Shown: one piece after another, positions 55,101 through 64,000 of the stretch
Position numbering within the stretch: position 1 is the first letter of the stretch
Layout of the letters: each line of letters opens with the position of its first letter
Origin: Parachlorella kessleri
Lineage: Eukaryota > Chlorophyta > Trebouxiophyceae > Chlorellales > Chlorellaceae
Length of the DNA stretch: 64,000 nucleotides
Assembly (NCBI GenBank): GCA_001598975.1
Contig: BBXU01000220.1
Coordinates: 62,001-126,000 of the forward strand
Direction: 5' to 3'
The notes under the pieces: generated by a model
The model's database searches: none
What the model was told of the DNA's origin: nothing
The model's input: only the letters and a program-made list of their open reading frames with translations
Position numbers and translations under genes: made by a program

Positions 55101-58100
55101 TTCATACTTCATGTGGTTCACGAGGACTTTTCTTTGTGTGAGCTCCTCATGTGGGCAATGATGTATGCTGCAGGGAGGCTCTTTGCCAGCGTCATGCAGA
55201 GCAGCTTGCAACCTCAGCGGCTGCCCTCTCAGCCCTCCAGGCCAAGCAGGCGGAAGCGCTTGGGCAGCTCTCCACCACGCAGCAACAGCTGGTGGTGTGG
55301 GAGGCGGCAAGGGAGTCCTGGCAGCATGAGAAAACTGCGTTGGAGGATGGTGCGGCCCAGCTGCGTGCAGAAGTGGAGGCCCGCACGCACAGGTACAATA
55401 CCAGTTCAGGCCCGCTGGGCTCAGTTACCAACACACGCCTTGAGAAGCACTCGCTTTAGAGGCTCCAGGATACCTGCATGCCTAGGATGTCCACAGTAAT
55501 TGGTTGAGCATCCTTGCCTGAGGTAGCCGGTAGCTGAGTCGTGGTCTGACATGAGCTAAATGCGGCTGCCCATGCTTCCAGTGTTGCGCTCCTCTCCTGG
55601 TTGTAGCAACCTTACCACAATGCTTGTCACATTTCCCAATGCAGGCTCAAGCAGGCAGCGGCCGCAGTCAAGAAAGCCAAGGAAAACAAAGAAATCGTAC
55701 AACAAAAGAACCAGACTCTCATGCAGCAGTTGGAGCAAGGTAACTCGCAGCTGCTGACCAGCCAGGAGGACAACAAATTGCTGCTGCAAAAGATTAAGGA
55801 GCTGACCCAGCAGCTGGAGCACCGCACTGCTGACCTGGCAGCAGCCGAGTCACAGCATGCACAGCAGACAGCTGCGCTGGAGCAGCAGTTGGCAACGGTA
55901 ACCCAGCAGGCACAGCAAGCAGCGAGGCAGCTTGGTGCTAGCCAAGCAGCCACAGAACGGCTGCAGGAACACATCTCAAGCCTGCAGGGAGAGCTCGCAG
56001 CAGCGCAGCATGCGCAGCATGAAGTAACCCAGTACCAGGCTGCAGCTGCGGGGCAGGCTCAGCAGCAAGAAGAAAAGATTGCGGCCTTGCAAGCAGAGCT
56101 GTTGGTAGCACTTCAGCGTGTGCAAGAAGTCCAGCTGACGGTGGAGCAGCGGCAGCGTGAGCAACTGGCAGAGCGACAGCAGAGGGAGGCTCAGTCTGCT
56201 GAGCGGCAGGTATGGCGAGGCACTTCAGAATGGATGATGCAAGAAGAACATGTAGGTGGTATTGTGCAGGCTGGATGTCAAGTTTGAAGACTTGACAACT
56301 GACTGAGGCCAATTGGCTGACGGGGGGACCCTGCATGCATGCGGTAGTTCCTTCATCTCGGTCGCATGCGCTTGGCAGCTGCGACCACTACATACCTCTG
56401 TTCCAAAAGTTCCTGGAGTGCCGCTTGAACTTGTCCAGGCGCAACTACTCTGACAGCTATTTATAAACAAGATAACACTAAACAACAACCCAACAGCTAC
56501 GCTGACTACGTGGTATTAGCGTGGGTGCAGTCGCAGTTATCAGCCTGCCAGCTGGAGCTGCAGCACTGCCAGGAAGCCCTCAAGACCAGCCAGGCAGCAA
56601 CAAGCGAGCAGGTGCAGCAACTGGTGGCTGAGGCAAGCCGCCTCCAATCAGAGCTAGTAGCGGCCCAGCAGATGCAGCGCGAGGAAGAAACACGTGCCGG
56701 GCAGCTCATGCAGCAACTGGTTCAGCAAAAGAAAGTCCTGGGCGGGCTGCAGGTGAGCTCATAGCAGGGCCCCAACATAGCAGGGCCCCTATCACATATG
56801 CATGCAAGGCTGCTAACAATTGCTAACTGAGGGCATTTCCGAATATCATCAGTTGGACTTTTCAAGGTGCGCAGAAGCGGATGCCACGCTGTGTATTGGG
56901 CACGAGGTTGCCAGCTTGCAGACTAAGATCTGCCCCTGCTGCAGGAGGCGGCCGAGTGTGCAGCAGTCAACCATGCCGCTGAGAATTCACGGCTGAAGGC
57001 CAGTTGCTCCTGGCACAAGGCCGCGCTGCAAGCAGCACAGCATGCCGCTGTGGAGCGCGCAGCAGCTGAGGCCGCAGCGGCGGTGCTGGCTACCAGGCTG
57101 ACGGAGCAGCTCGGACTGGCAGCTAGTGAAAGGGATGCAGCCAGGAGGGAGCGCGATGCTGCAGTGAAGGAGAGAGCCGTACTTGCGGGCCAGCTGGAGA
57201 TGGCAAGTGCAAGGGAGGCAGCAACAGCTGGGGCTGCGCTGCTGGCAGGATCGCAATGTGCGGCAGGACCTACAGCTTCTGCCGAGCAGGTTGCGCTGGA
57301 GGCACCCACACCTGCACTGTCACGGGAGACTGTGCTGCTGGCACCTGCTGCCTTTGACAGGGCTCTTCCGCACTTTTGCCAGGCAAGTCCGTGGGTTCGC
57401 TTCTTATGGCCATGGCTTAAGGGTGTGTATATACATCCTCCTGTCCTGGATGCCTGTCACCAGCCACATGCCTTACTGTCAAGCCAGAGGCATCAACATT
57501 TTCTTGCCACTGTCTTTGTGCAATGTCAATATATGAACCAGTGCTTCCCAATGTGCAGGGACCTGCGTGTGGCCTTGCTGAGCGCAAGGGCTGGAAGGGC
57601 GCAGCAGATGCCGATGTCGAAGCTGGCATGGAAACGAGCAGCAGCATTGGCGAGGACAGTGCCTGCAGTGCCAGCTGTCCCAGCCAGCAATGTGCTGCCC
57701 ATGCCTTCAAGGACATGGCGTTGCCACCCTTCCGGCCACTTGTGGCCTGGCAGGTGCTGCAGCGGCTGCCCTTAGGCCTTCAAAGCGCAGCCTGCAAGCT
57801 GGATGCTGTGTCGATTGGTGAGTCAGCGTGTTCTTGATCACTGATGAGGCCAGCCGCTTCCATGGGATAGATTTCTCGTTGGGTGGATACCCCAATGGTG
57901 CAGCATTTCCCACTGACATATTCGTTTGCCCGCAAACTCATGGGTGCTGCACCTTCCTGTAAATGATAATGGTGCATAATGTGTATGATGCATTATATGA
58001 GCCCAGCCATGTTTTCTTTTTTAATATTACATTGCGGGCCACGAAGAAACAGGCGGATGGGGCCAGGGCTGCATCAAAGGAGAAAAACCCTGTTATGAGC

Positions 58101-58239
58101 CCAGCCATGTTTGATCACATTCCTTCTTCCCAATGTCGCAGGGGCAACCTCGTTGATGCACAAGCATCCCCTCGCACGGCTGGCGGTCGCTGCTTATTTG
58201 CTGCTGCTGCACACTGCCGCGCTGCTGCTGGTAGTGTAG
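52126..58239 (+). CDS. Golgin-84-like tail-anchored coiled-coil protein
   Basis: Golgi tethering protein by family. Eleven exons (52126-52146, 52257-52670, 52831-52989, 53176-54216, 54435-55012, 55174-55392, 55645-56209, 56531-56752, 56945-57382, 57559-57817, 58142-58239) sum to 1337 residues. After a Ser/Asp-rich head (RWFSSSDSDEEPE), about 1000 residues are Glu/Gln/Ala/Leu heptad coiled coil. The end reads KLDAVSIGATSLMHKHPLAR followed by a single hydrophobic anchor (LAVAAYLLLLHTAALLLVV), matching the FLRRYPIAR-anchor end of golgin-84. It is longer than animal golgin-84 (about 730). The intron after 57382 has a GC donor (CCAG|GCAAGT). The junction after 54994-55012 is ambiguous: GTGCAT at 55013 adds YFSFEW inside the coil, whereas the heptads would fit a break at 54994 that lacks GT. 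The tiny first exon, MNDKRRK, is tentative. Confidence 0.85.
57996..58112 (+). repeat. 19-bp direct repeat pair in the last golgin intron
   Basis: TATGAGCCCAGCCATGTTT occurs at 57996-58014 and exactly again at 58094-58112, 98 bases apart. Confidence 0.85.
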
Positions 58240-58918
58240 AGGTCCTTGCCAGCAGAGCTTGGCTTTGTGCTCCCATGCATCCTACCACTTGACGTTTGCT
58301 GGCTTGTGCCCATTGCACACTGGGAGTTGTTCCACTGCGTCAACCAGAGCTGGCCAGGGGGACGGAGGTGGTGGTAGCTTATGGTAGGTAGCCTGGAGTA
58401 GAGCGTAGTGCAGAGTACGTAGCGGGTCGATGCATCGAAGCTTACGACCATGTGCTTGTGTGTATTAGACTACATCAGTCTGCAGCATGCGGATATTTCT
58501 TGCGTTGGCTGCTTGCTTTCAAGGGCCACGCATCGTGGGGATAAAGGTGGCCCAGGTGTGGAGTCAAGCGTTTGGTTAAGTCCTAACAATGAGGTTTCTA
58601 AAGACAGACATGCCATTGCAAGGGACGGTGCATTCCTCTTTCCACAACTTTACCATACCTTCAAGGTTATCTTTGACTTGAGAGTTTGTTATAAGCTATG
58701 GCCATGTGGATAGGGCACGTCATGATAAGTAGGACAACATGTATATGTTACATCGCCACATACATGTGACCTTGTATGTGATACCAATACTCGGCACCGC
58801 TGAAAAAAACTACAACAAGGTAGCCAGTGCTAGAAAAATAACCACAAACACGTGCTCCATGCTGAAGAAGACTACAAGCCATTAATGGCACTGCTGAATT
58901 GGTCACTGACAGAAAACT
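58240..58918. other. Convergent intergenic region of golgin and the propeller gene
   Basis: 3' regions of two genes. Contains the minus-strand TGTAA at 58748; otherwise nothing recognised. Confidence 0.5.
58748..58752 (-). terminator. Putative TGTAA polyadenylation signal of the intronless propeller gene
   Basis: TGTAA on the minus strand, about 165 bases beyond the stop codon. Confidence 0.4.
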
Positions 58919-60859
58919 CTAGTGCACCAAGTCCCGGTAGTTGGCTATTCGAAACGAGACAATTAGTCTGGAGCTGTGATGGTTACCACCCGGCTGGAAC
59001 AGGCAGCCACTGTCACCCAGAAGGTTGCCATTCGTCTTGCTTACACAAATCAAGTCTAGGCCATCAGTAGTGCAAGAGGAGTAGGACAAGGCAAGGTCAT
59101 GGCTTGTAGCCTTTGCCACAACTTTGGCCAGGGCAAAGTTATGCATATCCCCAGAGTAAAACAAGCCCACATTGCCCCGCTCATTAAAGCAGCGCTGGCC
59201 AACACGCACAAAGCCCTTGCTGCTGCCCTCTGTCGTGGTGTCAGTGTTGAAATTGTTCAGTGCCCAGTACAGCCGTGTGACATGGTCATAGAAAACATGC
59301 CCCCGCACATTACCAAAACCTGGAAAACTTGCCAACCGACCACACTCAAGCTCGCCACTAGAATTTACTGGGTTGAATGTACATAGCACTGCGGTGTTGC
59401 AGTTTTGGTCTGTGGTCAACCTCACTGCTATGTTCACCTTCCCACGGCCCTCCCGAGAAGCAAAAGGAACCGGTTCCTGCCAATAGATACACTCCTGCTC
59501 TCCTGTGCCTGTGCACTGCCGGGGAGTGCCGTCCATCGAGCGCTCCTGGATACTTGGCCCAGACCACAGCTTGTGGGCCTGGGGGTACCTCATGGCAGGA
59601 TTTCCCACTAGCCGAGACACCCTCCAGGCAGCAGAGTCCATAAGGGAGCCGCTGCCTGCCTCATCACCCCTAAACGACAAGACGCCCAGCAAGAATTCCT
59701 GGAAGATGGGGTGGTCTGGCCAGACCCGGGTACTAGCTGCAACCAGCCTAAACTCCCCTGCCGCACTAGCACGTGTCAGCGTGCTCTTGCAGGCCCAGTC
59801 CTGGCGCTCGGACTGACAACTAGTGTTCCACAACTCTGGGACCACCCAGAGGGTGGGTCCCTCCACAGATACTATGCGGGCAAAGGCGGTAGCACCGGTG
59901 CTGCTGTCCTCGAGGCGGACAAATGCATTCGGCCCCAGGTAAGGCTGGCTCACAACAACGCCAAAGAGAGAAGCATCCCAGTCCAAGATCCCTACTACAA
60001 CTTCGGTTCCACTGGTTTCCAGCACATGCATGCCCTGGTCCAGGAGGCTGGCGTTGGCGGCCATAAACCGGGCCACGCTAACGGGGTCTAGCTTGCTAGC
60101 CGCAGGAGCAACCATGAACGGAAAGGTCACACGATCTCCCTCAACCAGGGGAGCTTGGTTCACGACATGGACACCCAACCCCTGTGTCAACTTGATGCGC
60201 CCTGCCTCCCAAAGGGTTGCAGGGGGTTCAAACTCCAACCGAGAAAGCTGCAGGTCATTTGTTAGCCCCTTCCGAAACCACAGCTGCCCCTCTGGCCCTA
60301 TCAAATACAGCTGGCCCTCATGCACAAGGAGGCTGGTCCAGGAGAACCCATCTAAGGCCGTGCTGCTGGTCACCCACTTCTTGCCATCCGGTGAGACAGC
60401 AAAATGCACCTTGGTGACAAAGGCATCTGTGAACGCGGCTATGTAGTGACCCTTAAAACTAACAACGGACGGGTCCGACAGCCCCCCAACATGCCCCAAC
60501 CCTTCTGACCTATTCGAAGTTACATGAACCAGTGGCACAGAAGAAGAGATATACGGCGCCCCAGGCTCAATCCCTGGTCCCGTGCACTCAGTGAAATGCT
60601 CCCTTAGGCTTGCCTGAATAGTTTGCCGCCCGTCCATGGCTGACGAGTGCTGCTCCAAGCCAGCCCCGTCTGCCGCAAGCAGCTCCGACGAGCTGCCTGG
60701 CTCCAGTAGGCTCCTCCGCAGGCTTGCTTGTGGTGCTGGGACATGCCGCTGCCAAGCCGCAAGATAGCTGGTCCCAAGAACCAGGATGCCAAGGGTCGCC
60801 GCCAGGCGCAGGGCCGCACCTTTGGGGCCCTTGAGCATGCCCAACTCCCTGTAGTGCAC
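58919..60859 (-). CDS. Intronless type II membrane protein, sialidase/propeller-like lumenal domain
   Basis: One open frame of 646 residues, no introns needed. A short basic N-terminus (MHYRELGMLKGPKGAALR) and a hydrophobic signal-anchor (about residues 18-36) predict a Golgi or cell-surface type II protein. The lumenal part has repeated beta-rich blocks: GHVGGLSDPSVVSFKGHYIA, HFAVSPDGKKWVTSS (resembling a BNR/Asp-box SxDGxxW), SWTSLLVHEGQLYLIG, and VGLFYSGDMHNFALAKV. It also has several Cys residues and N-glycosylation sequons (NRS, NAS, NTS, NSS). This looks like a sialidase-type or glycosyl-hydrolase-like beta-propeller, but no catalytic Arg triad or Tyr/Glu pair was assigned, so enzyme activity is unproven. 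A second in-frame ATG lies seven codons in. Lack of introns contrasts with its neighbours and suggests a retrogene or acquired gene. Confidence 0.72.
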   Translation of the reverse strand: MHYRELGMLKGPKGAALRLAATLGILVLGTSYLAAWQRHVPAPQASLRRSLLEPGSSSELLAADGAGLEQHSSAMDGRQTIQASLREHFTECTGPGIEPGAPYISSSVPLVHVTSNRSEGLGHVGGLSDPSVVSFKGHYIAAFTDAFVTKVHFAVSPDGKKWVTSSTALDGFSWTSLLVHEGQLYLIGPEGQLWFRKGLTNDLQLSRLEFEPPATLWEAGRIKLTQGLGVHVVNQAPLVEGDRVTFPFMVAPAASKLDPVSVARFMAANASLLDQGMHVLETSGTEVVVGILDWDASLFGVVVSQPYLGPNAFVRLEDSSTGATAFARIVSVEGPTLWVVPELWNTSCQSERQDWACKSTLTRASAAGEFRLVAASTRVWPDHPIFQEFLLGVLSFRGDEAGSGSLMDSAAWRVSRLVGNPAMRYPQAHKLWSGPSIQERSMDGTPRQCTGTGEQECIYWQEPVPFASREGRGKVNIAVRLTTDQNCNTAVLCTFNPVNSSGELECGRLASFPGFGNVRGHVFYDHVTRLYWALNNFNTDTTTEGSSKGFVRVGQRCFNERGNVGLFYSGDMHNFALAKVVAKATSHDLALSYSSCTTDGLDLICVSKTNGNLLGDSGCLFQPGGNHHSSRLIVSFRIANYRDLVH

Positions 60860-61784
60860 GATTCTGGGACTCTGAGGGCTGGGCGAGCACGAAAACCCTC
60901 AGCGAGGCAAAGGCTGTTTGCGGGCCCGACACGACCCAAGGAGGCAGATGTCGCGACATGCCAACCCTTAATATTAGCAGTTGCAGGACAGATGCGCTAA
61001 GTCTTTTCGCATTACCCGCGCGAGGTCGCCACTCTGAGCTTTGCTGAGGACCTCTATCGCCCGAATTTAAGCGGCGATGGCTGGCAACCTACAACAGGGG
61101 ATGGTCGGCTGCCGACCGTATCCAAACCCTCTGACAGGCGTGTATGCCAGTTGGTTGGCAATGTTGTAAGTTAGGATCTTGTAGCTGCTCTGCCTAGGTT
61201 CGAAAGTCATGACTCATTTGCACGCCATATGACTAGCCCCCTTTTCCTTTCCTTTCAATGCCTACTCACGATGGGTTGCACGTGACAGCAAGGACTAGAC
61301 AGCAGTGTGGCAGGTGCCACTTGTGTCGGGGTAGCAGAGGCGCGAGAGAGCAGGGATGAAAGCCCCTACTCATTACCCCCCTGACTTCACTGCACACAAG
61401 TCGGGTTTTTACAGGCTCTGTATCACTTGCTTGGGCGATTGGGAACGATAAGGCCCGAACTAAGTTGATAGAGCCCCACAGGCAGAGTGGAGGGTCAGAC
61501 TCGCTTGGCAACGCAGTCGAGGCCACAGAAGCCACACAGGCAAGTATACTATACTCTTAACCTTGCCTGTATCTGCTGCAGCTATACTGCCTTGCAAAGG
61601 GGTTTACAACTTAACCTGTTGGCGTTTTTTTTTTGCGCTTGCACTCCTACGACCACATTTGTTTGATTAGATTTTGAGGTGACACACAGGCCTCACCCCC
61701 TGGGGACCGCATGGATAGCATCCCATGCAGTGCTGCTTCCAACTGCCTCACCCATCACATGCCAACAACGCTTGCTGCTGCCAA
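60860..61784. other. Intergenic: propeller gene promoter and RRP9 3' region
   Basis: About 925 bases with no recognised exon. It includes TTACA at 61605 (minus-strand TGTAA) and a short T run near 61626-61634. Confidence 0.5.
61605..61609 (-). terminator. Putative TGTAA polyadenylation signal of RRP9
   Basis: TGTAA on the minus strand, about 175 bases beyond the stop codon. Confidence 0.35.
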
Positions 61785-63919
61785 TCACTCCTCGCCCTCT
61801 TGTTCCCGCAGCTGCAGCGGATGCAGCAGTACCCCGTTCCTCGCCTGCGCGTCGCGTAGCCACCGCCCCATACGCGGCTCCTGGCCCATTCCTGCCACCA
61901 AGAAGCGGCCGCTGCGAGCAATGGCCAGCCCATTCACAAAGCCGCGTGCAGGCACACCGCCCAAAGGGCGGAGTGCTTTTGACGAGCCGCCGGCTTTGCC
62001 CTGTCCCAGGGCCCATAGGCGAATGATTCCGTCACCAGCGCCACTGGCCTGCGCAGGCACAGCAAGAGGCAATTGCCGGGGGTGACGCACTCTAGGTTGA
62101 CGCAGCTAAGGTGTATCAGGACAGGTCCAATGCGCCCAGCAGCCCCCGTTTCAGGGGGGGAATGCCAGCTGGCAGCAGCAAGACGACGACTGCACAGGTG
62201 TGAGAGCAAAAGGCGGATGTCCGCATGACAGCCAGCGGCACAGCATAAGCACTCGTGGAGAACAACCCAACACCCCCAGTCCCAACTTGGACTGCCTGTA
62301 CCAACCCTGCCATCCACGCGCCCACTTAGACCTAGGAAGCGCAGCTCACCAAACCCCCCGCCCCTTCAGCTTCCCCCTCCCCGCGCACCACTAGGTCGCT
62401 CCCTCGGCAGCTGGCGACCGCGCCAATCCAGCTGGCCGCCTCCCCTCCCACGGTGCCCGCCCCCAGAAGCTCCTCTGCTGCTCCTTGCCCCTCAGCCGCT
62501 GCAGCTCCTCCCTGCCCAGCAGCACTGGGGACAGCAGTGCTGCTGCTGGGGAGGCTGCCGCTCAGTCCGTGGGCGCCAAATATGCGCTGCATGGGCTTCT
62601 TCTTCATGCTGCTCCACAGCTCCAGAGTGCCGCCAGCCGACCCGGAGACCCACTCGCTGCCCGTCAGGTACCGGCAGCACTCTATTGTCTGGGAGCTCCC
62701 CCTGTGCAGCGCACGTAGAGTGGTGAAGCAGAGGCATTATGCAGCCTGTGGCAGGGAATATGATGGCTTCCTAATGCAGGCATAGCCGCGCTAGCGTGAG
62801 TTGTTGAGTGCTCACCTCACAGCTGCCACCTGTCTATGCTGGCTATGCATCAACCGCCTTACAAGCTTGGTTATCTGGAGAAGTTCTGGGTGGTCTCCAG
62901 ACCAGGCAATCCCTCAGTCAGTTCACATCGACAAAAGCAAAACCCGACGGTTCCCAAAAAACGAGGGTAAGGGGTGGCATGGTCCAGACCTCACCTGAAG
63001 ATAAGCTGCGACTCCTCCGCGATCTTCCACACGCGGCAAGTGCGATCTGCCCCACATGTAACCACCCGCTCCGCCCGCAGAGCATCAATGCCAAGCACCT
63101 GTGGCATACAGCGGCGCTCTGAGCTTCAAGGCAGCTCCCCATGCAATGGCACAAGCATCAACAAAACCTGCATTGTGGTAGCTACAAGGAAAGTAGTGTG
63201 AGCAAATGCTCCCTATGTTTTGCTAGGATATGGCCGCTAGGCCTGCGGCCCACAAATATGGGTCCTTAGCAGGAAAAACAATGGCAGCTATCAGTCGGCA
63301 ACCACTGCACACGCCCGCTTTCTTCTAAGTCTCACCAGGACCCACCTCGCTTTGGTGGCCGAATAGGGTGTCCACATATGCCATGTCGTCTAGGCTCCAT
63401 ATCTTGATAGACCTGTCCAAGCTCGAACTAAACAGCTGGTGGGTACCATCGCGGAAGGCCAACCCCGTCACTGCATCCTTATGGCCCGGGAACGCCTGCA
63501 GCAGGTTACCAAGCAGTCTGACAGCGGTGGCTGATGCACTGAACTGTCCAAGCTGGGCACAGGGTAAAAAACCTTTTCGTCACCGTAGCTTGTTACAATC
63601 GCGATGCGCCTTCCTTGCCTCCACCCGTCACCACACATGGTGAAACCAGCTGAGCTGGCGCGCACAGGTCAGAACCACCTGAGCGCCTCACCTTGACTAG
63701 CTGGCGGCTGCGCGCATCCCAGACATGCACTTTCCTGTCGCCGCCGCCAACTGCCAGGTACCGCCCGTCGCTGCTGACTGCCGCCGCCAGCAGCGAGCCG
63801 CGACTGCTCTGCCGAGGACCCTGCCTGACCCAGTCTGCTCCTGTTGTCAGCGGTTCAGCTTGGGGGGCGCCTGGTGCACGACCAAGGTCAAAGCGGTCCC
63901 TGCACACAGCAATGCGATT
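61785..63919 (-). CDS. RRP9: RRP9/U3-55K WD-repeat protein of the U3 snoRNP (partial, N-terminus off the right edge)
   Basis: Nucleolar WD40 protein that binds the box B/C motif of U3 snoRNA in the small-subunit processome. Five visible exons (63692-63919, 63346-63495, 62995-63098, 62350-62701, 61785-62048) are in phase and give about 365 C-terminal residues. WD motifs: SDGRYLAVGGGDRKVHVWD, GHKDAVTGLAFRDGTHQLFSSSLDRSIKIWSL, TLFGHQSE, VVTCGADRTCRVWKIAEESQLIF, WVSGSAGGTLELWSSMKKKP and GDGIIRLWALG. RVWKIAEESQLIF and the ending FVNGLAIARSGRFLVAGMGQEPRMGRW are diagnostic of RRP9. A Gly/Ala-rich insertion sits in the fourth visible exon (62350-62701). The frame runs open to an acceptor at 63920, with the N-terminal basic region expected beyond 64000. 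Confidence 0.92.
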
Positions 63920-64000
63920 CTGAAATGAGAGTGGGAAGCCGCAAAGGACGCACGGTCCGTATGAGACCCACACCCTATACCACGCAGGCGTAAAGCAAGC

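Noticed and set aside
54994..55173. U12-type AT-AC intron in the golgin gene
   Set aside because: The end is AG not AC and no TCCTTAAC-like branch site is visible; kept only as an ambiguity.

Overview
This is nuclear DNA from a green alga (chlorophyte), judged from content alone. The genes are plant or algal in type. Nearly all are cut by many short introns (roughly 50-500 bases, about 110 modelled here). TGTAA, the usual chlorophyte polyadenylation signal, follows several stop codons. Coding exons are GC-rich, with Ala/Gln/Ser runs from CAG/GCT triplets. No operon, mobile element, CRISPR array or RNA gene was recognised. Exon models were built by hand from GT/GC donors, AG acceptors, reading phase and similarity to remembered families. 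Where a model is called complete, exon lengths sum to a whole number of codons.

Layout, left to right: DMC1 meiotic recombinase (-, C-terminus beyond the left edge); an intronless protein with a C-terminal PIH1/CS-like domain (-); a membrane-anchored MYND ubiquitin protease of the plant UBP15-19 type (-); a six-transmembrane K+ channel with a cyclic-nucleotide-binding domain (-); a cysteine-type glutathione S-transferase (+); SPRTN/Spartan DNA-protein crosslink protease (-); UNC-50 (+); eIF5 (+); an unrecognised protein (-); a divergent ribonucleotide reductase R2 subunit (-); MTO1/MnmG tRNA-modification enzyme (-); a CmcI-like methyltransferase (-); VMP1 (+); a YqgE/AlgH (DUF179) protein (-); a golgin-84-like tail-anchored coiled-coil protein (+); an intronless type II membrane protein that looks like a sialidase-type propeller (-); and RRP9/U3-55K (-, N-terminus beyond the right edge).

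The genes do not form one pathway. Loose themes are genome maintenance (DMC1, SPRTN, R2), translation and RNA (eIF5, MTO1, RRP9) and the endomembrane system (UNC-50, VMP1, golgin-84, membrane-anchored UBP). Several pairs are head-to-head with short shared 5' regions: channel/GST, SPRTN/UNC-50, methyltransferase/VMP1 and AlgH/golgin.

The observation I rate highest is the R2 subunit. It has lost the radical tyrosine, two metal ligands and the conserved C-terminal electron-transfer segment, yet keeps an R1-binding-type tail. This is the pattern of a non-catalytic R2 partner such as yeast Rnr4. Also notable are four GC-AG introns, a possible poison microexon in eIF5, and an overlapping PIP-like/SHP motif in SPRTN.
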